DNA from: Daldinia sp. FL1419
Taxonomy: Eukaryota > Ascomycota > Sordariomycetes > Xylariales > Hypoxylaceae
Reading direction: 5' to 3'
DNA length: 51,494 nucleotides
NCBI GenBank assembly: GCA_025201765.1
Contig: MU623528.1
Coordinates: 1 to 51,494 of the forward strand
Shown here: piece by piece, positions 24,330 to 34,881 of the stretch
Position numbering within the stretch: the first letter of the stretch is position 1
How the letters are laid out: each line of letters begins with the position of its first letter
The notes under the pieces: model-generated
What the model was told of the DNA's origin: nothing
Seen by the model: only the letters and a program-made list of their open reading frames with translations
The model's database searches: none
Program-made: the position numbers and the translations under genes

Positions 24330-26042
24330 GTATGTTCTTATTTAATTTTATTTAGAATATTTTCAGAATTTCTAAAACCTAAGAAAATAAAATTATTCTT
24401 ATATTTTTAATTAAATTTCTTTTTTAATTATTTTTATAATTGAGTTACCTTAATTATATAAATTTTTTTTATTGTTTATTATTTTTTTTTTAAAGGTGGG
24501 TTTTTATATAGGGCTGTAGTATAATTATATAATTAAATAGTATAATTATGTAATTGAAGTTATAAGACCTTATTAGCCTTTATAGAACCAACCTTTCTAA
24601 GGTTTCTACAGGCTTTTTAGAATATTAATAAATTTTTAGGAATTGTTTTCTTATCTAATTAATTTATATTCTTAAGTATAGATATGTTCTTAAATATAGA
24701 ATTATTAATTTTTTATAATAATAAGTTAGGGTGACAGGGTTAGGATAAAGTCTGTTAATCTACCGCTTTTTAGTACGTAAATAAGCCTTCAAGAGTTGTT
24801 TTCTTATTTAATTAACTCAAGTTTTTAAATATAGAATTATTAATTTTCTATAGAATTTCATATAATAAAAATGTAAGGTTAAGGCATATCCTACAAAAGC
24901 TATTAAAGTTTCTATTCAACGTAAATAAGCTTCTAGAAGTTATTTTCTGTTTAATCAATTTAAGTATTCAAGTATAAAATTATTAATTTTTTATAAAATT
25001 TTGTATAATAAAATTGTAAGAGTTCTTATTTAATATATAAGCCCTTAAATATTAATTTTAGTTTAATTAATTTAAGTTTTTAAGTATAAAATTATTAGTT
25101 TTTAATAGAGATTTGTACAATAAAATTATAAGGTATATCCTGCAGGAGCTCCTGCTTAATTAAAGTTTTTGTTTAATTAGAGCTTATGTTTAATATGAAT
25201 AAACCTTTAGATATTGTTTTCTTATCTGATTAGCGCAAGTTCTTAAGTATAGAATTATTAATTTTTCCATAAAGATTCGTACGATAAAAGTGTAGGGTTA
25301 GGGTATATCCTGTAAGAGTTATTAGAATTCCTTAGAAGTTGTTTTCTTGTTTGATCAGTTTAAGTTCTTAAGCATAAAATTGTTAATTTTTCTATAGAGA
25401 TTCGTATTATAAAAGTATAGGGTTAAAGCATATTTTGCAGGAGTTATTAGAGGCTTTTAAAAATTGTTTTCCTATTTGATTAGTTTAATTTCTCAAGTAT
25501 AAAATTATTAATTTTTCTATAGAGATTTGTACGATAAAAGTGTAGGGTTAAGGTATATCCTACAAGAGCTCTTGTTCAATTAAAGTTCTTGTTTAATTAA
25601 AACTTTTATTCAATTAGAGTTTATATTTAATATAAATAAATTTCCAAAAATTGTTTTCCTATTTGATCAGCTTATGTTCTTAAAGATAAAATTATTAATT
25701 TTTAAAATCATAAAATTTCGTATAATAAAAATATAAGGTTAGGGTATATCCTATAAGAGTTATTAAAGTTTATATTTAATATAAATAAATTGTTTTTTTA
25801 TTTGATTAGTTTAAATTCTTATTAATGAAAAGGATGTACCCAATTATAAATGTTTTCTTAAACTTTAAATTTTTAATGTGGTTTTTTTACCCCTTATCAG
25901 TTCTTATTAACTTTTATCAATTATTATCAATTATTTATCAATTTCTTATCAATTATATATAATAATTTATTAGAAGAATTTTAGTATAATATACCGGACT
26001 TCATCCTGGACAATCCCATTAAGAATAGTCTCTTTCATTTCA
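24330..26042 (+). repeat. Second AT-rich block with eight degenerate tandem units (family B)
   Basis: The landmark ATAAAATTATTAATTTTT or a close variant recurs at about 24,699, 24,833, 24,976, 25,088, 25,250, 25,374, 25,501 and 25,686, spaced 112-185 bp. Each is usually followed by GGTTAGGGTATATCCTGCAG-like sequence and then TTGTTTTCTTATTTGATTAG-like sequence. The units are too diverged for recent amplification and the changes look like transitions. The same landmarks occur inverted in the block at 1-11,960. A short run of TTATCAATT-type repeats lies at 25,905-25,955. Confidence 0.7.
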
Positions 26043-26481
26043 TAACGTGCCGCACAAGTCAACCAATCAAACAAGTCAACCGATCAGCCGAAATATAACC
26101 GAAAATCAAAGAAATTTAAAAATCGTAACTTTACGAATTCTTAATTTTATTTTTTCAAATTTTAATATGTTTTATATTATATAAATCCAATATCATAAAA
26201 AAATTGAAAAAATTCTCCCGGGGGTATAGAAGAAGTTGGTTAAAATATCAACTGTTTTAGACCCACTTTTCCGTTTTTTATTTTTAATAAATTGAAAAAA
26301 ATCGTACAAAATTTAGAAAAAATATTGTAACTATTACTTTTAAAAGAGGTATTCAAATTTTCAAACCGATTTTTGATACGATTTTTTCTGAATAAAACGC
26401 ACGTTTACGCACAGACGTATTTTGTATGTATTTTCGTTGATCGGTTGACTTGTTTGATCGGTTGACTTGTGGGGTACGTTA
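26043..26481. mobile_element. MITE-like DNA transposon with about 45-bp inverted ends and TA target site
   Basis: The left end from 26,045 (ACGTGCCGCACAAGTCAACC) matches the reverse complement of the right end at 26,479 (ACGTACCCCACAAGTCAACC), and the match continues for about 45 bp with four or five mismatches. Each end contains two tandem copies of a 17-bp motif, ACAAGTCAACCGATCAA. TA lies directly outside both ends (26,043-26,044 and 26,480-26,481), the target site of Tc1/mariner and pogo-type elements. The 435-bp interior is AT-rich without an ORF, so the element is non-autonomous. The superfamily is inferred from the TA only. Confidence 0.8.
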
Positions 26482-27540
26482 TACAAAATGTTCAATGTTT
26501 ATTAGAGTTTATATGCATTAGCCACCGGGAACTGCCGCAGCTGTTCCCCAATAATTTGGCCAATGATTAATTCTTTTAAAACCCAATTCTAATTACATAT
26601 GATACCAAACTGAGCTGGCTGAAGCTGTTCCGAGCAATGGGCTACAAGTATGCACAACATAATTATTAAAAAAAGAAAAAAGAAAAAAAAAAAGAAAAAA
26701 AGATGATATTAACTATCTGGGTAGAATTACGTTACATGTTTCAGATTAATAAGTAATTAGAGTTATTAATAAAGAAAAAGAATTTAACATTTATTATATA
26801 GATGCAAATTTTAGAATGTTATGTAAATGCCATCTGAAGATACGAATTTAGGCTAGGTAACATTTGTACCTGCCCCAGAGCGCGACCAGGAACAACCCCG
26901 CATATTGGAACGGCCACATCTTACTGTACACCAAGCAACGAAAAAAAAACGCTTCCGTTTAGTTATTCACCGTTCCGCTTTTTTCCCCGCTTCAGTCTTG
27001 CAAGATCGGATTTTGCTAAGTATAACCTCTGTTTCAATGATGTGGGTTTTAGTCATACCGGTCCAACATATTAATCATATTATTAGTCACATTTAGTGAA
27101 CGTATTAGACGGTAATAATTACGGTAGAAAGAGTGGAAGGGCCCAACGGACAGGAAACGCCTGCACTAGCTTGATCAAATCCATTTGATCGACAGCTTTA
27201 CTTGGCCCCTACATAGTACTTTTCAACTTGACCCTGGTCAGTCGAATTCACCTTCGACCCTCCCACCTTCAATGAGAGAGCTAGCCCAAACTAGGCTATC
27301 TGGATGCCATCTCTCGAAACTCCCTCCCATTCATCCCATATATTCACAGTGATAAGCCTCTAGTGCTGAAAAGTCAACCATCTACTCAAATATATCCCTC
27401 TTGGGGGAACGACTCATGTTCTAGTATCTCGTCGAAGCCTTTATAATATACTGCGCGCACAAGTTCCATCCGAATATACTCGTTCGCTTTCTCTCATCTA
27501 GTATATATTTTGTGAGCCGCAACATTTCCAAGACCAGCCT
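26482..27540. other. Intergenic, upstream of wc-1
   Basis: About 1 kb without a convincing gene. It is AT-rich to about 26,880, with an A-rich purine tract at 26,668-26,703, and then becomes normal in composition. It is likely to include the distal wc-1 promoter. No light-response or other named element was recognised with confidence. Confidence 0.5.
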
Positions 27541-27967
27541 CGAATACATGTGTGGCTATCCGACGAAGCCAGAGTAGTCGTCTATATAGTATCCCGATCG
27601 TCAACTTCGAGTATCTTCCCCCGAAGTATCGGATTCCTGTTCCCTCATGGTCGGCCACAGACGTACAAGTCTCAGTGTTATCCTTCTGTGCTTTATTGCC
27701 CGACGTCCTCCGCCCATCTACGTATGATATATCCTACGAGCCACGTCTTGATGCAACCCCGAATTTCAATATTCTTCGCATATAATAACCTGATCGCCGA
27801 CGATATCGTTAAACGTCCCAAATAATCTTGCGGTTTATTATTCGAACCAGATATATTTTCTACATTCAGATCATATAACTATTTCACTGCGAGGAAACTT
27901 AGGCCGGGTAATACGATAACCGTCAGATACCGAACGTTAGTTATCAGCTATAACAGATGCAGTCGAA
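27541..27967 (+). promoter_or_regulatory. wc-1 leader region with upstream ORFs
   Basis: Four ATG-initiated ORFs precede the wc-1 start: 27,548-27,577 (9 codons), 27,647-27,727 (26 codons), 27,724-27,825 (33 codons, overlapping the previous stop) and 27,957-28,064, which begins 11 nt before the wc-1 ATG in another frame and overlaps its start. The wc-1 ATG has a good context (GAAATGG), while the ATG at 27,957 has a weak one (C at -3). If transcription starts upstream of 27,548, these ORFs would reduce or regulate WC-1 translation. The transcription start is not known. Confidence 0.45.
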
Positions 27968-30900
27968 ATGGACGACTTCTTCGGCAACCAGCTCTCTCAG
28001 GAGGAGCTGCAGCGCCGCCATTCCCAGCAGCGCAATCAGAGACGCCTGGCTTCAAATTCCCTAAACCAACCCGTTCAACAACCGCAATATAGTCCCGTTA
28101 CAGCGGCAAATCCGGATCCGTCATTAATAGGCACCGATTCTCTCGATGATATTATTTGCAGTAATTCTCATGAACTACAACGACGACGAAGCCTGCCGCA
28201 ACAATTTGCGGGTCAAATGTCCCAAGTAGACGCTGATCGAAGAATGTCTATGATGGAGTTTGGTAGTGGTGATGGCTCCTTTAGGGATTATCAGTTTGGG
28301 GTTATGCCAAACTCTGCCGACGCTATGAATAACGGGTTTCCCACCCTTAACACTAGCATACCCCTCCAAGGGACTTCTGGGTTCACTTCCCCGACTATGC
28401 TCGCTGATGACTTTTCAGCGCTTTCTCCTGACATGGTAGGGAACATGATTGCCTTTTCTAATATGAATATGGGCCCCATGGGTGCAGATCCATCTATGAA
28501 CATGTTCCAATCAGCGACCTCAATGTCTACCCCATTTCCACCAAACTCCATGGATGGTTTACCAGCCGACTTTGGTATGGACCTGTCGAATGAGGGCGGT
28601 GCTCTCGGTGCTGTGGCAAACAATACTGGCGGTGGTATGTCTGTGGACACCGGCGAAGATAGCATCATGACCACCTCTCCACAATTCTCTCCACCTAGCC
28701 AACATAACCATCAGACAAATCTCGACATGGACACTGCTATGAACGGGTTCCAGCCTAGTATTTCACCGCAGCCCGTTTCGCAGGTCCAATCCCAAACTCT
28801 CGTATCATCTACTCCTTCTTACGAGTCGCCCATGGCGACTACTACGGAAACAACACCAGAGAGTGCAGCTCCTCCCCAGCCGTCCATCCCGGCTGTCATT
28901 AATCCTCAACCTCCCAAAGAGAAAACCATATATTCCAAAAGTGGGTTCGATATGCTGAGGGCCCTTTGGCTTGTAGCTACACGGAAAAGCCCGCAGGTTA
29001 ACCTCGGTGCCGTCGACATGTCCTGTGCGTTCGTTGTCTGCGATGTTACGATGAATGACTGTCCTATTATATACGTCTCAGACAACTTTCAGAACTTGAC
29101 GGGTTATAGCCAACATGAAATTGTTGGCCAGAATTGCCGTTTTCTCCAAGCCCCAGACGGCAAGGTTGAGGCGGGTACGAAGCGGGAGTTTGTTGACAAT
29201 GGAGCTGTCTACAACTTAAAACAAAAGATTGCAGAGGGGAAAGAAGTCCAGCAGAGTTTAATCAACTATCGAAAGGGAGGTAAACCTTTCTTGAATTTAC
29301 TAACCATGATCCCTATCCCATGGGACACTTCTGAAATCAGGTATATCATTGGGTTCCAGATCGATCTAGTAGAATGCCCCGACGCCATTGCTTCACATCA
29401 AGGCCCTGGAACCATGAAGGTCAACTACAAACACAGCGATATCGGGCAGTACATTTGGACACCGCCTTCTTCGAGCCAGTGGGAGCCTGAGAATGGACAG
29501 ACACTAGGTGTCGACGACGTATCTACGCTGTTACAACAATTTAATCCGAAGGGGTCCGCCTCTGATTGGCATCGACAGTCCTGGGACAAAATGCTTCTGG
29601 AGAATGCTGACGATGTTGTTCACGTACTATCTCTGAAGGGGTTATTTCTCTACTTATCACCATCCTGTAAACGTATACTCGAGTACGATGCTACCGAGCT
29701 CGTTGGAAATTCCATTTCATCCATATCACATCCATCCGATATTGTTCCAGTTACCCGAGAGCTCAAAGATGCTACAAATGGGACGTCAGTGAACATAGTA
29801 TTTCGCATACGAAGGAAGCAGAGTGGCTATACTTGGTTTGAAAGCCATGGCTCACTATTTGTCGAGCAAGGGAAGGGTCGAAAATGCATAATTCTTGTTG
29901 GTCGAAAGCGTCCAGTCTTTGCGCTCAGTCGGCGTGAGTTAGAATTCAATGGTGGCATAGGCGACAGCGAGTTGTGGACAAAGCTCTCCACCTCTGGCAT
30001 GTTTTTATTTGTCTCTGCGAATGTTCGTTCTCTGTTGGATCTACAACCAGAAAATCTTGTGGGTACTAGTATCCAAGAGTTAATGCGCAAGGAATCCCGC
30101 GCCGAATTCGGGCGCTCTATTGAAAAAGCTAGAAGAGGACGTATAGTCACATGCAAGCATGAAGTACAAAATCGTCGAGGCCAGGTTTTACAAGCTCATA
30201 CTATCATGTATCCAGGTGATGCGTCTAAGGGACAGAAGCCAACATTTTTGCTTGCCCAGACGAAGTTAGTTAAGGCATCTTCCCGAGCAATTGGGCCGGC
30301 CGTGTCCACCCTGTCCAGCAGACAGGGACCCGCCGGTCATACATCTACAGACCCAAAGTCAATGTCTAGTTTTGCTGTGGTACAAAGTGGTCAAACTTCG
30401 GATGAACAGCGTCACGGCCTCCTATCTGCCGCTGCAGGTGGCAGCATGGCTCCTGGTAATCAAGATAAGGCTCTCGCGTCGGATGATAATATTTTTGACG
30501 AGCTGAAGACTACGAGATGTACCAGCTGGCAGTATGAATTACGACAAATGGAGAAGGTAAACCGAGTGTTAGCCGAGGAGCTTCACGGCCTTCTGTCTAA
30601 CAAAAAGAAACGCAAGCGTAGAAAGGGAGTCGGAAACTTCGTTCGAGACTGTGCTAACTGTCATACTCGCAACACGCCTGAGTGGCGGAGAGGCCCGAGT
30701 GGTCAAAGGGACCTGTGTAACAGCTGCGGCCTTAGGTGGGCAAAGCAGGTTGGTAATACCCTTTTGCACAGTTGTTCTATACGTGTTACTTACCTATAAA
30801 AGACGGGCAGGGTCTCTCCACGAAATTCTTCTCGTGGGGGTAACGGCGATGCGGCAAGTAAGAAATCCAATTCGCCTGTGCATTCCTCTCCGCTGCAACG

Positions 30901-31135
30901 AGAATTACCCACGAGCGAGATGAGCGTGACCGAGCAGCCTTCGGAGACAGACACGAGTACATCGATAAACAGGTCTTCAGGTTCGAACATAGTTCCTAGC
31001 GCCGGCAGCGTCAGTACGATACCGACAAGCTCCCGGGGTTATTCGATGCCTCCGCCGAGCTTACCCCTCCTTGGGGGCGGTGTCGTGGGCAGCGAAATGA
31101 CAGCCATCCAGGAAGAGCGGGAGGTCAGCATGTAG
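27968..31135 (+). CDS. wc-1: White collar-1 blue-light receptor and GATA transcription factor
   Basis: Exons 27,968-30,748 and 30,803-31,135 encode 1037 residues. The 54-nt intron has an unusual GTTGGT donor; removing it joins LRWAKQ to TGRVSPRNSS, as in other WC-1 proteins. The LOV/PAS domain (about 325-475) holds GQNCRFLQAPDG with the flavin-adduct Cys390. Two further PAS domains follow, at about 535-640 and 665-760. A basic run KKKRKRRKG precedes the GATA finger C-x2-C-x18-C-x2-C (Cys895, 898, 917, 920). WC-1 binds FAD and, with WC-2, activates light-responsive and clock genes in the nucleus. The N terminus is Gln- and Met-rich and lacks the long polyglutamine tract known in Neurospora. 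Unspliced, the frame ends 16 codons past the donor. Confidence 0.97.
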
Positions 31136-33094
31136 CGACAGGTTTTTATTGGTCTTCTTTTTAACCATAGCAATCTCGGTTCTCTTTCTCTTTTCGATCC
31201 AAATCACGGCTGTGCAGAGATACCATATCACACTTCTTACATATTTTTGTCTTTTTCTCTCACTCTAGCTTCCCAAGCGGCAAAATCTGATGTAAGTGTT
31301 TGATAGACGGGTATGGAGGCTTCTGCAGAGATACCTGGGTTCCCTTGACGGGTTATTATGGAAGAGGGCGGGATGCATATACGCGGCGTCTGCTGTCCTC
31401 TGGTTGGTTGCTTAAATTTTATTTTATTTTTATTTTTTTTCCTTTACTTTTCTTCGCTCACCTTGATGGATTACTGAGGACTATTGTGTCATATTCAATT
31501 ATATCAGAGCCGTGCAACGATTCTTGCGTGGGGAGTGCAGTAAAGGAAAGAAAGGGGGGTCAGGGCTATCAACGGGTTAAGTTTCGAGAGAAGGTTACGC
31601 TGGTGGACGGTTTGGTTGGCCGCAATGGTATGGCACGATGGGGGAAAACTGGCACGAGAGTTATGTGTTGCTAGATAAGTCTTGCTGGGAACATACGGTT
31701 ACATTGGTGGAGCGTGGGCTGGGCAAGGTAATTCTTAGGTATCTCGTTCTGCCTTGTTAGCGCGATGGGTTGCCGCTAGGTTAGCCGCGCACTTTGCTAT
31801 GTTGAGACGACGTACACGAATATGAAATAACAATTTTGAGAAGGGTATATAGTCACTTGTGGAAGCGTGATTGTGCTTGAGGTATTGTGTCAGATGATTG
31901 ATGGTAAAGCAAGAAAGATAGACGCCTTCCCGCACCGCCACCACGTGTAGTGACGATGCAGTAGAATAGAGGCATACTACCCTAAGCAGGCAGTGAAGTA
32001 AGCGTTCAGCTCGTGAGAAGGTTGACCCGATCTAGTTTATCAGCCTTGGATAAGGGGGGATAGATAATGAAGCTCTTCGTGAGGCTGGAGCGCTTGCATC
32101 CGGAGTAGGTAGTATTAGTTTATTAGACCACCTCGAATCCCGGGCTTACTTTCCGTTCCTATAGCTAAAAGCAAGACGTAAGCAGGGCTGCATCTCATAT
32201 AACTTGGGTCACCCTACTTTATATTTATACTACTGCTTTATTTCGTCGTTGGGAGACATCAGTAGAGCTTCCCGTCGTGATAGAGTTTGTTCACTTGCAC
32301 GCAATGTTTCGCCGGCGTCTGAAGCAATGCTACCTAATGTACCTCTAGTCTAGAGATGTGCTTACCTAGGTACATAGCACGACGTAGCTCCGGTTGTACG
32401 GAGTAAAGAAGGACTGGCGGAGCCTCGAGGCAGACTTTGAGGCCCTTTTGAGATGCGTCTATGATAGGGCTATTCGGTGGGAGACCTGTACAGTGTAGGA
32501 TGACGGAACTCTATCGCTACGTGGGACCGGAACGTAGGACCGGAACGTAGGACTATTATAGCCTTATGCATCGTCGCTATACCTGTTTGCACAGCCTACC
32601 TAGTTACTCAGTTCGGTTTCTATCGACCGTACGGTTGTAACCTAGCCTCGCCGTTAGATATATAGGTGCTTTAAATTGGTCGACCTGCACTGCACGTAAG
32701 TGTGCTTTGCTGTGCCGTACCAAGAACTTGACTGCCGAAGTAGCCCCTTACAATGTAGTATCGCGAAGGGGAGAACAAGCGAGTAATTTGTGCGATGGTA
32801 GTTGACTTGGGCGATGGGAGTCGAAGGCGCACGTTGTTGGCACGTTGTTCCTCAGCCTACCTACGCTATACCCGACGTAGGTATGTATAGACGGTTATAT
32901 TATTATTATTATTTTTACCACCCTGTATCGCGCATATGCACGTACTGCCTTTTTGTTACCGTAGAATCATCGACGTATGGACGAGTCGTTGATCCAAGAT
33001 ACTGGCCTAGGGCCCTAGGTACCTACCTACATAGGTATGTGTGCTATACGATAGGTATGTACTGTATGCATCTTCTTCTTCTTCTTTTTCTATA

Positions 33095-33125
<31 letters not shown>

Positions 33126-34881
33126 TTTGGTTTCGTTTTTCAAATTCCTTTCAAACCCGATCCTTGATCTCGGCTTATGGATGCCGAACACCCAGCTTCA
33201 GAGTATAGTACCTTCCGTTACTGTTGGGGAACTGTTTACATTCTCCATCTCGCCTAGTACAAATATATATATATGACGTACCTAGCCTTGCTCTTTACTA
33301 TTATATACATAGGTAACTATCTACTATGTAGCAAGTGTAAGGGGTATGCATGTGCGTTAGCGTGTCAGCGTAAGGCTGCACAAGGTGCTACATTCGACGT
33401 TGACGATTGCACACAGATTGTTTCAAGATGGGGTTTTCTGGTGTGACCTTGGTTCGTGACTCCATGTCAGATCTCCTCAACACCGATCAGCTTACATAGC
33501 TACCTCTCCTCCCAAGCTACATAGTACCATGTAGCGGTAGGTACCTAGGTACCTAGGTAGGTATTTACGTAGTTAACCCTGGCCAGGGATCCGCGCGGCA
33601 ACGGCAGCTGTAAATATGAATGTAGAACGTGGATAAATGATACGCGTGTGTTATTATATGATAAACGTACATGATGCATATGTACGATACGGCCTTGTTA
33701 CTTGTCTATCAGTTAATTCTTTAATTTCATATGCATACCTAGGTATGTAATACTTGCTGCGGGTATACATATAATATCATTCTCATCCTATATTTAGATA
33801 AAGTTCCTGATTCAAAGTACCTAGACTGCCATGCAGATCTGAAGGTCTAACCGCCTACAGTCTGTTGACCAACGAATGATGATCCTCCCCATATGGCTGC
33901 ACTGGATGAATAAAAGACGTGCGGAGGTGGCACCAGACGAACCAGGTCTAACGTTACATTGACCGTCTCGCCGCTCGAGGATCAAAAACGCTCGTAAACA
34001 GACTAAACGGACGAATCCCAGATCTCGCCCTGTTTCGACTCGGTGAGAAGCTACCCCTAGCGGTTAACTCTACGAACGTTTGATTTGATGAGCATGTAAT
34101 AATTATGAACTGCCATGCTACCTAGCCTGCTCGTATAACTACCTAGGTAAAATGCCAGCTTTAGAAGGTCATTCATTACTCTACATTTATCGTCGAAGTG
34201 GTTCTCGAATAAAAATACAATGAAATATTTACGCGTCATGCCATAGATCGCCGTGACAGATTCATCTCATCTAATGTACGCTACCGCAATGTTAAAATAG
34301 AAATCTCCGTATAACTTAGAGCCTATCTTGACTCCTAGCTAATGGATATGTTCCGTTTTTCCGGCATTGCATCCGTAGTGTTATTGAGTATTAATTTGTA
34401 AGTTTGTCCCGTATGGCATGATACGCCTGTGCATCATGAGAAGCTGCCGGTGCGTCGTAACTAGAAGACTGAAAACATATCACGGCCGTAAATGCATAGG
34501 TAGTTACCTAGGTTAGAAGAAAAGTTATTAATGCTCAGTATTGTGTAAGCCGGCTATTGCCGATCTTTCCCATCATGTTTAATGCTAAATCCACTGCGTT
34601 TCGTGGGAATATCCTCCACATAATGATGTCCTTTATGGTATTATTAAAAGTAGTAGTTCCTCGATCCAAACGCCCAGTGGTATGCAAATGCTTCGTAGTA
34701 GTGGTATTGGTAGTAATAGTGATCCCGCTTGCTTGATAGCATATCCGATGCTCAAGCATCACCTGTAATGCTCCGTTCCCCATCATCCTTCTTATCGGCA
34801 CCAAAGTCCCTGCCTTGTGCTATGTGAGGTTGTTCTAAGTCAAAACTCCTTTACGCCCGTCATCATCCATGGATACATTTT
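31136..34881. other. Long intergenic region downstream of wc-1
   Basis: This 3.7-kb stretch lies between wc-1 and a convergent gene of unknown function. It holds no recognisable gene; longer open stretches such as 31,300-31,674 and 32,802-33,167 are low-complexity or T-rich. The palindrome TACCTAGGTA occurs at 32,363, 33,542, 33,550 (overlapping), 33,736 and 34,140, and near-matches are frequent. Two tandem 13-bp units (CGGAACGTAGGAC) lie at about 32,527-32,553. A T-rich microsatellite of ATTTTT units lies at 33,069-33,128. Confidence 0.6.
33069..33128. repeat. T-rich microsatellite (CTT and ATTTTT units)
   Basis: Several CTT units are followed by tandem ATTTTT units. It is simple sequence with no evidence of function. 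Confidence 0.8.

Noticed and set aside
31300..31674. 124-codon open frame downstream of wc-1
   Set aside because: It is T-rich and low-complexity, probably in the wc-1 3' UTR or beyond, with no recognisable motif.
32802..33167. 121-codon open frame
   Set aside because: It is largely made of TTA and ATTTTT microsatellites, giving runs of Tyr and Phe.
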